NCBI RefSeq assembly: GCF_008014645.1
Contig: NZ_VOWY01000011.1
Span: forward strand, 62,293 to 126,292
DNA from: Collinsella sp. BA40
Lineage (GTDB): Bacteria > Actinomycetota > Coriobacteriia > Coriobacteriales > Coriobacteriaceae
Length of the DNA stretch: 64,000 bases
Direction: 5' to 3'
Under the pieces are notes generated by a model. It had not been told where the DNA came from. It saw only the letters and a program-made list of their open reading frames with translations, and did no database searches. A program made the translations under genes and the position numbers. Below, piece by piece: positions 24,957 through 33,912 of the stretch; the first letter of the stretch is position 1, and every line of letters starts with the position of its first letter.

Positions 24957-26408
24957 ATGGCAGGAACGTACGATGACCTCGCACGCGTCATCCTTGAAAA
25001 CGTGGGCGGCAGCGCCAACGTGGACAGCATCGGCCACTGCATCACCCGTCTTCGCTTCAAGCTCAAAGATGAGGCGAAGGCGAACGACGAGGTGCTCGAG
25101 GCGACCGACGGCGTGGTGAAGATCATGCACGCCGGCGGCCAGTACCAGGTCGTCATCGGGCCGCACGTGAACGAGGTCTACGATGCCGTGGTCGCGGCGG
25201 GCGATTTGAACGCCGGCGGCTCGGTGGACGAGGACGCGCCCGCCAAGAAGCAGACCTTTATGAACGTCGCCATCGACCTCATCTCGGGCATCCTCCAGCC
25301 CGTCCTGCCCGTGCTCGCCGCGGGCGGCATGACCAAGGGTTTGCTGAGCCTCGCCGCTTTCCTGGGTTGGATCAGCAAGGACTCCGGAACCTACACCGTG
25401 ATCTGCTCCTTTGCCGACGGTATCTTCTACTTCCTGCCGATCTTCTTGGGCCTTACCGCCGCTCGCAAGTTCAAGATCAACGAGTTCGTGGGCGCGGCCA
25501 TCGGCGCCGCGCTGTGCTTCCCGGCCATGGTGAACATCGGCGCCACCGCCGAAGCGCTGGGCTCCGTGCTCGCGGGCACGCCGTTCGAGATGAGCTACTA
25601 CGCAACGTTCCTGGGGCTGCCCGTGATCATGCCGCAGTCCGGCTACACCTCGAGCGTCATCCCCGTCGTCCTGGCCGTGTGGTTCGCCTCGGTTCTCTAT
25701 AAGAAGCTCGAGTCCGCTACGCCGTCCGCCATCCGATTCTTCGTGGTGCCCATGGCGACGCTGCTCGTGACCGTGCCCATGACCTACCTCGCGATCGGTC
25801 CCGTGGCCTCGATCGTCACCAACGGCTTGTCGCTGCTGCTCCAGAGCATCTACGAGATCCCCATGGTCGGCGGCCTGCTGTGCGGCGCGTTCCTGGGTGG
25901 CGTCTACCAGGTCATGGTCATCTTCGGCCTGCACTGGGCATGTGTTCCCATCGTCCTTACCAACCTTTCCGTCCTGGGCTTCGACGCCGTGCTGTCCGGT
26001 CGCGAGGTGTGCACCTTCGCCCAGACCGCCGCGACGTTCGCGATCTTCCTGAAGACCCGCGATTCCAAGCTCAAGCAGATCGCGCTGCCCGCTGCCATCA
26101 CCGGCTTCTTCGGTACGACCGAGCCCTGCATCTACGGCGTGACCCTGCCCAAGAAGAAGCCGTTCATCATCAGCTGCATCGCTTCGGCTATCGGCGGCGG
26201 CTTCGTGGGCCTGATGGGCGTCAAGAAGTTCACCTCCGGGTTCTCCGGCATCCTGGGCCTGCCGATCTTCGTCGATCCCTCGGGTGCCGAGGGCGTCACC
26301 AACGTGATCTGGCTCGTGGTGGGCATCCTTATCGCCATGGCCATCTCGTTCGTGGGCACCTGGCTGACCTACCGCGATGAGGATAAGCAGGCGGCTGCTG
26401 CTCGATAG
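24957..26408 (+). CDS. PTS beta-glucoside-type EIIBC permease
   Basis: A 483-aa fusion of an N-terminal EIIB domain, with phospho-cysteine C28 in SIGHCITRLRFKL, and a polytopic EIIC. The EIIC segment FFGTTEPCIYGVTLPKKKPF matches the conserved GITEPAIYG element of the glucose-glucoside superfamily. BglF/BglP proteins usually carry a C-terminal EIIA domain and reach about 610-630 aa; here the chain stops before it and EIIA is encoded by the next gene. ATG has AAGGAA upstream. It lies 111 bases after licT in the same direction. Confidence 0.93.
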   Translation: MAGTYDDLARVILENVGGSANVDSIGHCITRLRFKLKDEAKANDEVLEATDGVVKIMHAGGQYQVVIGPHVNEVYDAVVAAGDLNAGGSVDEDAPAKKQTFMNVAIDLISGILQPVLPVLAAGGMTKGLLSLAAFLGWISKDSGTYTVICSFADGIFYFLPIFLGLTAARKFKINEFVGAAIGAALCFPAMVNIGATAEALGSVLAGTPFEMSYYATFLGLPVIMPQSGYTSSVIPVVLAVWFASVLYKKLESATPSAIRFFVVPMATLLVTVPMTYLAIGPVASIVTNGLSLLLQSIYEIPMVGGLLCGAFLGGVYQVMVIFGLHWACVPIVLTNLSVLGFDAVLSGREVCTFAQTAATFAIFLKTRDSKLKQIALPAAITGFFGTTEPCIYGVTLPKKKPFIISCIASAIGGGFVGLMGVKKFTSGFSGILGLPIFVDPSGAEGVTNVIWLVVGILIAMAISFVGTWLTYRDEDKQAAAAR

Positions 26409-26486
26409 GAGGCCTGCCGTTCGGTTGCGGTTCGCGGGAGAGCCCGCCGTGCAGGAAAAACGGTTCATATGATTGGGGAATGTGCC

Positions 26487-27041
26487 ATGGGTTTGTTCGA
26501 TGTGTTCAAGAAGAAGGACGCGCCGTCGAAGCGCGAGGAATCTCGGGTCGCCATCGAGGCGCCCGCGACGATCGAGGTCCAGGCGGGGGCGGGCATCGTG
26601 TGCGCTCCGGTGACCGGAACGCTCATCGCGATGTCCGAGGTGCCCGACCCGGTGTTTTCCAGCGAGGTGCTGGGTCGCGGCTGCGCCGTCTGGCCCGCGT
26701 CCGATGTGGTACGCGCGCCCGTTTCCGGCGAGGTCACGGTCACCATGGGCCACGCGGCCGGCATCAAGTCGGACGACGGCATCGAGGTGCTCGTGCACGT
26801 GGGCATCGATACGGTGAATCTCGAAGGCAAGGGGTTCACGGGGTATGTGGCCGCTGGGGACCGCGTGGTGGCGGGCCAGCCGCTGCTGGCGATGGACCGC
26901 GCGGCGATCGCCGCGGCGGGGTATAAGGACTGCGTCATCGTTGCCGTATCGAACTCCGCCGCCTTCTCGTCGGTCGAGCTCGCGGCCGATGCGAACGCCG
27001 AGATTCAGGCTGGCGCCGCCGCGCTGCGGGTCACGCGCTAG
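26487..27041 (+). CDS. PTS EIIA, glucose/beta-glucoside type
   Basis: A 184-aa phosphocarrier that passes phosphate from HPr to EIIB. It contains the two histidines of the fold: GHAAGIKSDDG, and the phosphorylated H104 in LVHVGIDTVNLEGKGF. The N-terminal MGLFDVFKKK resembles Crr starts. ATG at 26487 has GGGGA upstream; the in-frame ATG at 26469 is a possible alternative start adding six residues. It follows EIIBC, which lacks its own EIIA, so the pair rebuilds the EIIBCA set. Confidence 0.92.
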   Translation: MGLFDVFKKKDAPSKREESRVAIEAPATIEVQAGAGIVCAPVTGTLIAMSEVPDPVFSSEVLGRGCAVWPASDVVRAPVSGEVTVTMGHAAGIKSDDGIEVLVHVGIDTVNLEGKGFTGYVAAGDRVVAGQPLLAMDRAAIAAAGYKDCVIVAVSNSAAFSSVELAADANAEIQAGAAALRVTR

Positions 27042-27063
27042 CATATCCTTCGAAAGGACGCCC

Positions 27064-27321
27064 ATGCAGACGTTTGTCTATGAAATCACCGATCCCGCGG
27101 GCTTGCATGCCCGGCCTGCCACGAGCATCGCCGCCGAGGCGAGCAGATGGCCGTGCGAGATCATCGTAGCCCTCGACCGCACGCGGGATCGCGTCTCGGC
27201 GTGCGACCTCATGGGGCTTATGGGGCTCGATGCGCGCCAGGGCGACCGCCTGCAGGTGAGCGCGGACGGCTCGCGCGCCTCCGAGGCGCTGGCATCGCTG
27301 CTGCCGGTGTTCGATTTCTAG
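27064..27321 (+). CDS. HPr-like phosphocarrier with Asp at the regulatory serine position
   Basis: An 85-aa HPr protein with the active-site H15 in AGLHARPAT. In typical Gram-positive HPr the second motif reads KSIMGVMSL with Ser46 the target of HPr kinase. Here it reads ACDLMGLMGL, placing D48 at that position (two extra residues precede it). The aspartate could mimic phosphoserine or simply make the protein insensitive to HPr kinase. AAAGGA precedes the ATG at 27064. Being last in the licT-EIIBC-EIIA cluster, it appears dedicated to this PTS; Enzyme I is not in the window. Confidence 0.9.
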   Translation: MQTFVYEITDPAGLHARPATSIAAEASRWPCEIIVALDRTRDRVSACDLMGLMGLDARQGDRLQVSADGSRASEALASLLPVFDF

Positions 27322-27368
27322 CCGTCTTGCCCGGGGCCGTCGCGCCCGGGTGGTCAGCGGGTCCCATC

Positions 27369-27414
27369 AACCGCCCCTTTCGTTTCCGTACGGAAATGGA
27401 TGGGGCGGTTTTTT
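27369..27414 (+). terminator. Terminator of the beta-glucoside PTS operon
   Basis: AACCGCCCC pairs with GGGGCGGTT, an inner TTTCCG/CGGAAA pairing closes the stem, and TTTTTT follows. Confidence 0.9.
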
Positions 27415-27549
27415 GCGCCCGCTGGGGGCGCGCGACCCAGCGGGCCATGCGCCGCGACGCGCGCGATGCCCGTGCTTGCTCCATCGCAATAAAGCGGCCG
27501 CCATATGTCTATAATGGTGAACATTCGTACGCAAGCGGAAGGAGCGCCT

Positions 27550-27861
27550 ATGGCACTCACCGAAACGGACGTGCGCGGCATTGCGGAATATGCGCGCATC
27601 GCCCTGGATACCGACGAGCTCGCCGAGATGACGGCCTATCTGAACGATGCCGTGGCCATGCTCGATCCCATATTGGAATATGCCGATGCAGACGTCGAGC
27701 CGACGTTCCATCCCATCGGGGACCTTGCGAACGTCGTGCGCGCGGACGCCGCGGACGCGGGGCGCTCGCTTCCGATCGACGAGGCGCTCAAGGATGCGGC
27801 GTCCACGCGCGGGCGCTCGTTCCGCGTGCCCTCGATTCTGGGCGAAGGGGGTGATTGCTGA
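27550..27861 (+). CDS. gatC: Asp/Glu-tRNA amidotransferase subunit C
   Basis: A 103-aa GatC chain that clamps GatA to GatB. The family pattern is visible: EYARIALDTDELAEM near the N-terminus, then MLDPILEYADADVEPTFHP and a proline-rich C-terminal half. ATG at 27550 has AAGGAG upstream. Its TGA overlaps the gatA ATG, so the genes are coupled. Confidence 0.93.
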   Translation: MALTETDVRGIAEYARIALDTDELAEMTAYLNDAVAMLDPILEYADADVEPTFHPIGDLANVVRADAADAGRSLPIDEALKDAASTRGRSFRVPSILGEGGDC

Positions 27862-29354
27862 TGGCGTGGATCGATTCGCTTTCGGCGGCCCAGATCGCCG
27901 CGGGCGTGGTGGCGGGCGAGTTCGGCGCAACCGAGGTCGCGCGCGCTTCGCTCGATGCGGTCGAGTGCCGCGATGCCGAAGTGGGCGCGTTTTTGCAGGT
28001 GTCGGCAGACGCCGCGCTCGAGGCGGCGGCGCGCATCGATGCCTCCCGCGCGGCCGGCGACCCGCTGCCCCCGCTGGCCGGCGTCCCGCTGGCCATCAAG
28101 GACAACATGAACCTGGCCGGGACGCGCACCACATGCGCCTCGCAGATGCTGGCATCGTATGAGAGCGTCTACACGGCCACGTGCGTGCAGCGCATGCTCG
28201 ATGCCGGCTGCCTGCCCATCGGCAAGGTGAACATGGACGAGTTCGCGTTCGGCTCGTCCACCGAGAACTCGGCATTCCACCCCACCAACAACCCATGGGA
28301 CCTCGAGCGCGTGCCCGGCGGGTCGTCGGGCGGCTCGGCTGCCGCGGTGGCGGCGGGCGAGGTGGCGCTCTCCTTGGGCTCCGATACCGGCGGCTCCATT
28401 CGCCAGCCTGCATCTTTCTGCGGCGTCGTGGGCATGAAGCCCACGTACGGCGCGGTCTCGCGCTACGGCGTGGTGGCTTTTGGCAGCTCGTTGGATCAGG
28501 TGGGCCCGTTCGGCCGCACGGTCGAGGACGTCGCGCTCGCCATGAACGCGCTCACCGCGCCCGGCCGCGATCCGCTCGACGGCACCTCGCAGGAGTTCGC
28601 CGTTGATTTCTGCGAGCACCTGGATGACGGCGTGACGGGGAGACGCGTGGGCGTCGTCCCGGCGCTCATGGAGGCCGAGGGCCTCGCGCCCGAGGTGCGC
28701 CGCGCCGTCGAACGCGCGGCCGCCCAGCTGGAGCAACAGGGCGCGCAGGTCGTTGAGGTTGAGCTTCCGCATCTCGACGCCGCTATCGCCGCTTATTACG
28801 TGATCGGGCCCGCGGAGGCGTTCTCTAACCTGGCCCGCTTCGACGGCATTCGCTACGGCTATCAGGAGGAGGACTGCGCGAACCTGGCGCAGCAAAGCGC
28901 GCTGTCCCGTGCCCACGGCTTCGGTAGGGAGGCGAAGCGTCGCCAGATGCTCGGCGCCTACCTGCTGTCCAGCGGCGTGTACGACAAGTATTACTACGCG
29001 GCCCAGAAGGCGCGCACCATGATCACGCGCGATTACGCTCGGGCGTTCGAGCAGGTGGACGCCATCCTCATGCCCGCCGCGCCGCGTACCGCGTTCAAGC
29101 ACGGCGAGCTGTCCGACCCCACGCAGATGTACCTGTCCGACCTGTATACGATCTCGCTCAACATCGCGGGCAACGGCGGTATCTCCGTGCCGCTCGGCCT
29201 GGGCGAGGATTCGGGTCTGCCCGTGTCCGCCCAGCTGGTGGCGCCCGCGTTCCACGATCGCGAGCTTCTCACGTATGCCCGTGCACTCGAGGTCGCGTTC
29301 GGTGCGGCGCCCGTAGCGCCCGCTTGCGCCCAGAAGGGAGGTGAGCTTGCATGA
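27861..29354 (+). CDS. gatA: Asp/Glu-tRNA amidotransferase subunit A
   Basis: The glutaminase subunit supplying ammonia to convert mischarged Glu-tRNA(Gln) or Asp-tRNA(Asn). A 497-aa amidase-signature protein with catalytic Lys in VPLAIKDNMN, the cis-Ser in GGSSGGSAAAVAAG and the nucleophile Ser in SDTGGSIRQPASF. It starts at ATG 27861 overlapping the gatC stop, and its own TGA overlaps the gatB ATG at 29351. Confidence 0.96.
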   Translation: MAWIDSLSAAQIAAGVVAGEFGATEVARASLDAVECRDAEVGAFLQVSADAALEAAARIDASRAAGDPLPPLAGVPLAIKDNMNLAGTRTTCASQMLASYESVYTATCVQRMLDAGCLPIGKVNMDEFAFGSSTENSAFHPTNNPWDLERVPGGSSGGSAAAVAAGEVALSLGSDTGGSIRQPASFCGVVGMKPTYGAVSRYGVVAFGSSLDQVGPFGRTVEDVALAMNALTAPGRDPLDGTSQEFAVDFCEHLDDGVTGRRVGVVPALMEAEGLAPEVRRAVERAAAQLEQQGAQVVEVELPHLDAAIAAYYVIGPAEAFSNLARFDGIRYGYQEEDCANLAQQSALSRAHGFGREAKRRQMLGAYLLSSGVYDKYYYAAQKARTMITRDYARAFEQVDAILMPAAPRTAFKHGELSDPTQMYLSDLYTISLNIAGNGGISVPLGLGEDSGLPVSAQLVAPAFHDRELLTYARALEVAFGAAPVAPACAQKGGELA

Positions 29355-31009
29355 AGGAGCTCGCCGAGGTCCTGAAGGACTGGGAGGCCGTGATCGGCCT
29401 CGAGATCCATACCGAGCTCACCACGCTCGATACGAAGATGTTCTGCGGCTGCACGCTCAGCCATGACGACGAGCCCAATGCGCACGTGTGCCCGGTGTGC
29501 CTGGGCCTGCCCGGCGCGCTGCCCGTGCCCAACGAGCGCGCGATCGAGTATATCGTCAAGGCGGGCCTGGCAACCAACTGCCAGATTCAAAAGCGCTCGA
29601 TGTTCTATCGCAAGCACTACTTCTATCCCGATATGGCCAAGAACTTCCAGACAACGCAGGGGCCCGTGGCGTTCTGCATGCACGGCAGGTTGGACCTGGA
29701 CGTGCGCGGCCGCGGCGCCGCCGAGCGCCCGGAGTGCGCGTTCGGCGAGGGCGAGGCGAGCAGCCTCGCCAGTGCGAGCGCCAACGCCGTGGGCCTGTCG
29801 GCGAGCATGGGCGAGCAGATGCCCGAGGGCGCGTCGTGCGGAGGTGCGGGCGAGCTGGGGCTGCCCGAGCGCTTCGACGACGGCAGCTACCGCGTGCCCA
29901 TCCGCATTCTGCGTATCCACATGGAGGAAGATGCGGCCAAGCTCAACCACCTGGGTGGCGAGGAGGGCCGTATCACGGCGGCTGCCGAGAGCCTGGTCGA
30001 TTACAACCGCTGCGGCACCCCTTTGATCGAGCTGGTGACCGAGCCCGACCTGCGTACGCCCGAAGAGGCTCGCCTGTTCATGGAGAAGCTGCGCCGCATC
30101 TTCCTGACGCTGGGCATCTCCGATTGCTCGATGGAGAAGGGCTCCATGCGCTGCGACGGCAACGTGAGCCTGCGCCGCCGCGGCGAGACGGCCCTGGGTA
30201 CCAAGACCGAGCTCAAGAACCTCAACAGCTTCAAGGCGTTGCACGACGGCTTGGCGTACGAGATCTGTCGCCAGGCCGAGGTGCTCGAGGAGGGGGGCGT
30301 CATCTACCAGGAGACTCGCCACTGGGAGCCGAGCCGCAAGCGCACCGTGGTGATGCGCGTGAAGGAGACGGCCGACGACTACCGCTTGTTCCCCGACCCC
30401 GATCTGGCTCCGTTCGACTTGTCGGATGAGTTCATCGATCGCTGCGCATCGGAGCTGCCCGAGCTGCCCGATGCGAAGCGCGACCGCTTCGAGGGCGCAT
30501 TCGGCATCAAGCGCGCGGACGCCGAGCAGATCGCCGGCGACCCGGCGACCGCGGCGTTCTTCGAGCAGGCGGCCGACGGTCTTGCCGGAAAGGCGGCGCA
30601 GGTGGTGGCCAACCTCATCGTGAACGAGCTGGCAGGCTATCTCAAGGCCGCGGGGGCGTCGTTGGAAGAGAGCGGCATCGCGCCGACGCAGGTTGCCTCC
30701 CTGGCCCGCCTGCTCGCCGAGGACGCGATCTCGAGCAACCAGGCGCACGAGGTCTTCGAAGCCATGGCGGAGAGCGGCGACGACCCCGAGAAGATCGTGG
30801 ACGAGCGCGGCATGCGCCAGGTGAGCGATGCGGGCGCGTTGCAGCCCATCGTGGACGAGGTGCTTGCGCGATGCGCCGACCAGGCCCAGCAGTATCGCGA
30901 CGGCAACCAGAAGGTCATCGGCTTTTTGGTGGGGCAGTGCATGAAGGCGAGCCGTGGTAGCGGCAACCCCAAGCTCTTCAACGAGTTGCTGCGCGCGAGC
31001 CTGTCGTAG
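29351..31009 (+). CDS. gatB: Asp/Glu-tRNA amidotransferase subunit B with a lineage-specific insertion
   Basis: The tRNA-binding transamidation subunit. Conserved stretches are WEAVIGLEIHTEL, KMFCGC, CPVCLGLPGALPVPN, YFYPDMAKNFQTTQ, RIHMEEDAAKL, DYNRCGTPLIELVTEPD, MRCDGNVSLR and the C-terminal YqeY-like tail. At 552 aa it exceeds the usual 475-500. The surplus is a Gly/Ala/Glu-rich stretch of about 50-60 residues (DNA about 29700-29890) between the Gln-Thr-Gln loop and the RIHMEED motif. A four-base overlap couples it to gatA. Confidence 0.95.
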   Translation: MKELAEVLKDWEAVIGLEIHTELTTLDTKMFCGCTLSHDDEPNAHVCPVCLGLPGALPVPNERAIEYIVKAGLATNCQIQKRSMFYRKHYFYPDMAKNFQTTQGPVAFCMHGRLDLDVRGRGAAERPECAFGEGEASSLASASANAVGLSASMGEQMPEGASCGGAGELGLPERFDDGSYRVPIRILRIHMEEDAAKLNHLGGEEGRITAAAESLVDYNRCGTPLIELVTEPDLRTPEEARLFMEKLRRIFLTLGISDCSMEKGSMRCDGNVSLRRRGETALGTKTELKNLNSFKALHDGLAYEICRQAEVLEEGGVIYQETRHWEPSRKRTVVMRVKETADDYRLFPDPDLAPFDLSDEFIDRCASELPELPDAKRDRFEGAFGIKRADAEQIAGDPATAAFFEQAADGLAGKAAQVVANLIVNELAGYLKAAGASLEESGIAPTQVASLARLLAEDAISSNQAHEVFEAMAESGDDPEKIVDERGMRQVSDAGALQPIVDEVLARCADQAQQYRDGNQKVIGFLVGQCMKASRGSGNPKLFNELLRASLS

Positions 31010-31215
31010 GCCGGGGCGCGGTGGCGCCGGGCTGTTACGATGGGAGTCGCCATCACGTCTGCACGTTCGCGGCGCGCGGTCGGCTCCGTGGTTTAGCAAC
31101 GACGTAAACGTGGTAGAATACGTAACCCAGCCATCGCGTTGCCGCGAGGGCGGTGTACTTTGACAGGTCGATGCATGCGCGGCGCATGGCCGCGGTGCCC
31201 AGACCTCTCGCACGA

Positions 31216-31581
31216 GGGGGCGACTGGTTTCGACACGATAGCTCTGAGAGAGGAAGCAAGCCGTGGTCTCCTCGCCCACGTTAAACTGGGGTACCGTCAA
31301 AATGAATTGACAACAATAATTTCTCTGGGCAGTATGCCCTCGCTGCTTAATTAATTAGCGGCGCGTCAAACCGGGGATTTCCCCGACTCCGGGGCGACGT
31401 CATGTTAGGGGAATGCTCCCGTGCACGTAGCCGGTATGGCACGGGATAAGATCGAACCAGCTAGGAACCTGCGAGCGCGTTGCCGCGCGCAACGGTTCCG
31501 AATCTAAATCGGCGACTGAGCTTGGAGATGCCGATCAGGGAGCTTTCGTGGACCGGAGTTCGATTCTCCGCGCCTCCACCA
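31216..31581 (+). ncRNA. ssrA: Transfer-messenger RNA (ssrA)
   Basis: Rescues stalled ribosomes with SmpB. The 5' end GGGGGCGACTGGTTTCGACA and 3' end GGAGTTCGATTCTCC...CCTCCACCA are diagnostic; GGGGGCG pairs with CGCCTCC to close the tRNA-like acceptor stem and CCA is encoded. The internal frame ends NNFSGQYALAA then TAA at 31348-31350. An in-frame TGA at 31303-31305 limits the tag start to ATT (31306) or GAC (31309), so the tag is (I)DNNNFSGQYALAA. A candidate promoter (TTTAGC at 31092, TAGAAT at 31114-31119) lies about 100 bases upstream, implying a processed 5' leader. Confidence 0.95.
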
Positions 31582-31590
31582 ACCGTTACA

Positions 31591-31622
31591 GCAGGTAGAT
31601 GTATGCGTCTACCTGCTTTTTT
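31591..31622 (+). terminator. Terminator of ssrA
   Basis: A perfect 9-bp stem (GCAGGTAGA with TCTACCTGC), eight-base loop and TTTTTT tail, ten bases past the tmRNA CCA end. Confidence 0.93.
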
Positions 31623-31846
31623 CTTGTGTATGGATCTTGCTGGGAGCGATGCCGGGGCGGGGCTCGGGGGCCGTGTGCGACGCTCGCGCCCCGCCTTCGA
31701 GCCCGCTGCACGGCCGGCAAGTCTCGCCGCGGGCTCGGGCTTGCTCGGATACGGCGTCCTGATTGTCTGGAGGGTGTTTGCGCGGCGCGTGTTTGTGGTA
31801 GAAGAACAGTTGTCGCTCATGTGCCTCGCCGAGAAAGGACATCGTC

Positions 31847-32722
31847 ATGGATGCTCAGCAAAAAGCCGCCAACGCGGGAAAGGTCGCCCTGGTGCTCGAG
31901 GGTGGTAGCTTCCGCTGCGAGTTCACGGCGGGCGTCCTCGACGTGCTGCTTGAGCACGGCGTCGATTTTGCCGCGTGCTATGGCGTATCGGCTGGTGCGC
32001 TGAGCGGTATGAATTACAAGTCGCGCCAGATCGGCCGCGTGAACCGCGTCAACCTGGCGTACTGCAACGACGGCAACTATATTGGCGCGAAGTCGCTCGC
32101 AACGAGCGGCAGCATCGTTGGTTACGATTTCCTGCTCAACGATATCCAGGATCGAATCGATCCCTTCGATAACGAGACATTCGAGGCAAACCCCATGAAG
32201 CTGTTTGCCGTAGCCACCGACGTGGTGTTCGGTACGGCCGCCTACCTTCCGGTTGCCAACGCCGTGCTCGATGTCGACGTCTTGCGTGCCACCACCTCGC
32301 TTCCCTTGGTGACGCAGCCGGTCGAGATCGACGGCGACCTGTACCAGGATGGTGGCGTGGCGGACTCCGTGCCCATCGAGCACGCGCTCGAGGAGGCGGG
32401 CTTCGACCGCGCGGTCGTGGTGCTTACCCAGGATCGTTCGTATGTGAAGGGCCCCTATGACCTCATGGGTCCCGCCCGCGCCCGCTACAGCGCCTATCCG
32501 TATTTCCTGGAGGCGCTTGAGAACCGTCATGAGCGCTACAACGAGCAGCGCGAGCATATCTGGGAGTACGAGCGCCAGGGCCGCGCGCTCGTGGTTGCCC
32601 CTCCGACGCCGGTGGAGATCGGGCATATCGAGCATGATCCAACCAAGTTGCTGGGCCTGTATATCCAGGGCCGCCAGGAGGGTAAGCGCCTACTAGGGGC
32701 GATCTGCGATTTCTGCGCATAG
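31847..32722 (+). CDS. Patatin-like phospholipase family protein
   Basis: A 291-aa cytoplasmic lipid acyl hydrolase of the bacterial YjjU/RssA-like group. It has the Ser-Asp dyad: S48 in GVSAG and D168 in YQDGGVADS, plus the glycine-rich oxyanion segment LEGGSFRCEFTAG at the N-terminus. No signal peptide or membrane segment is seen. ATG at 31847 has AAAGGA upstream. It stands between tmRNA and rplM with no operon partner. The substrate is unknown. Confidence 0.9.
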   Translation: MDAQQKAANAGKVALVLEGGSFRCEFTAGVLDVLLEHGVDFAACYGVSAGALSGMNYKSRQIGRVNRVNLAYCNDGNYIGAKSLATSGSIVGYDFLLNDIQDRIDPFDNETFEANPMKLFAVATDVVFGTAAYLPVANAVLDVDVLRATTSLPLVTQPVEIDGDLYQDGGVADSVPIEHALEEAGFDRAVVVLTQDRSYVKGPYDLMGPARARYSAYPYFLEALENRHERYNEQREHIWEYERQGRALVVAPPTPVEIGHIEHDPTKLLGLYIQGRQEGKRLLGAICDFCA

Positions 32723-32794
32723 GCGACCGCCGTCATGTGCGCTGACAATCATGTTCCGTCTGTGCAGAAACTCTGGTAGACAGCCGAAAGCACG

Positions 32795-32822
32795 TTGACT
32801 CGCGCCGCCTAAGCGGTATACT
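32795..32822 (+). promoter_or_regulatory. Promoter of the rplM-rpsI operon
   Basis: TTGACT at 32795-32800 and TATACT at 32817-32822 with a 16-base spacer form a near-consensus housekeeping promoter. The transcript would have a 5' leader of about 60 bases before the GTG start; no defined L13 autoregulatory structure was identified in it. Confidence 0.75.
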
Positions 32823-32888
32823 CAACAGGTTACTTTGCAGAGCCCCGTGAAACTCTGTTAAGACACGTACTGTACATGGAGGAGTCAA

Positions 32889-33332
32889 GTGATTCAGAAG
32901 TCGACTCACTACGCCAAGCAGGGTGAGGTTTCCCGTAACTGGGTCCTCATCGACGCCGAGGGCGCTATCCTGGGCCGCCTTGCCACCCAGATCGCAGCTA
33001 TTCTGCGCGGTAAGACCAAGCCCCAGTTCACGCCCAACTCTGACTGCGGTGACTTTGTGGTAGTCATCAACGCCGATAAGGTCCAGCTTAGCGGCAACAA
33101 GGCAGACCACAAGGTTTACTACCGTCACACCGGCTACAATGGCGGCCTCAAGGCCGAGAGCTTCCGCCAGGCCATGGAGAAGCACCCCGAGCAGGTCATC
33201 GAGCGCGCCGTCCGCGGCATGCTCCCCAAGACCACGCTTGGTCGTCAGCAGCTCAAGAAGCTCAAGGTCTACGCTGGTGCAGAGCATCCGCACGCTGCCC
33301 AGAACCCCGTTAAGATTGACCTGGAGGCTTAA
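32889..33332 (+). CDS. rplM: 50S ribosomal protein L13
   Basis: A 147-aa L13 protein with the typical opening [19 protein letters not shown], the [18 protein letters not shown] segment and [12 protein letters not shown]. The start is GTG at 32889 with GGAGGAG upstream. It forms the conserved rplM-rpsI pair. Confidence 0.97.
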   Translation: MIQKSTHYAKQGEVSRNWVLIDAEGAILGRLATQIAAILRGKTKPQFTPNSDCGDFVVVINADKVQLSGNKADHKVYYRHTGYNGGLKAESFRQAMEKHPEQVIERAVRGMLPKTTLGRQQLKKLKVYAGAEHPHAAQNPVKIDLEA

Positions 33333-33334
33333 AG

Positions 33335-33730
33335 ATGGCTGAGAACACCGTTGTTTACTACGGCACCGGCCGTCGCAAGAACGCCGTTGCTCGTGTCCGT
33401 ATCGTCCCCGGCACCGGCAAGGTGACCATCAACAAGCGTGACGCTGCCGAGTACTTCGGCCGTCAGCAGCTGCTCGATGGCGCCCTGGCCCCCTTCAAGG
33501 TTACCGACACCCTCGGTTCCTTCGACGTCATCGCCCTGTGCGATGGTGGCGGCATCTCCGGTCAGGCTGGCGCCCTGCGCCTCGGCATCGCTCGTGCTCT
33601 GCTGAACGCTGGCGACTACCGTGCCGACCTCAAGCGCGCTGGTTTCCTTACGCGCGATGCTCGCGTCGTCGAGCGCAAGAAGTTCGGTCTCAAGAAGGCC
33701 CGCCGCGCTCCGCAGTTCTCCAAGCGCTAA
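33335..33730 (+). CDS. rpsI: 30S ribosomal protein S9
   Basis: A 131-aa S9 protein: [27 protein letters not shown] at the N-terminus, [19 protein letters not shown] in the middle, and a basic tail ending RRAPQFSKR whose last residues reach the P-site tRNA. It starts three bases after the rplM stop, with the Shine-Dalgarno inside rplM. Confidence 0.97.
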   Translation: MAENTVVYYGTGRRKNAVARVRIVPGTGKVTINKRDAAEYFGRQQLLDGALAPFKVTDTLGSFDVIALCDGGGISGQAGALRLGIARALLNAGDYRADLKRAGFLTRDARVVERKKFGLKKARRAPQFSKR

Positions 33731-33757
33731 TTTCTTCTCCAAGAAATACACGCTTCG

Positions 33758-33792
33758 ACGGGATCCACCCATTACGGTGGGTCCCGTTTTTT
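33758..33792 (+). terminator. Terminator of rplM-rpsI
   Basis: ACGGGATCCACC at 33758-33769 pairs with GGTGGGTCCCGT at 33776-33787 (one internal mismatch/wobble pair), followed by TTTTTT. Confidence 0.9.
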
Positions 33793-33825
33793 CATTGCAT
33801 GGCATATTAAGAACATTGCAGTATA

Positions 33826-33842
33826 TAGGTATAGGCTACCTA
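33826..33842 (+). promoter_or_regulatory. Candidate operator before the EIIA-nagB operon
   Basis: A perfect inverted repeat TAGGTA-TAGGC-TACCTA. Its centre (GGTATAGGCTACC) resembles the GGTnTAGACC cores bound by NagR/DasR-type GntR repressors of amino-sugar genes. It lies 71 bases before the EIIA start. No such regulator gene is in the window. Confidence 0.4.
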
Positions 33843-33912
33843 ACACAGATGTTTTGGGTTACGATAATGACGTCTGCCAAAACGGTCTCTGCACGGGTGA
33901 TCGAGGGAAATA

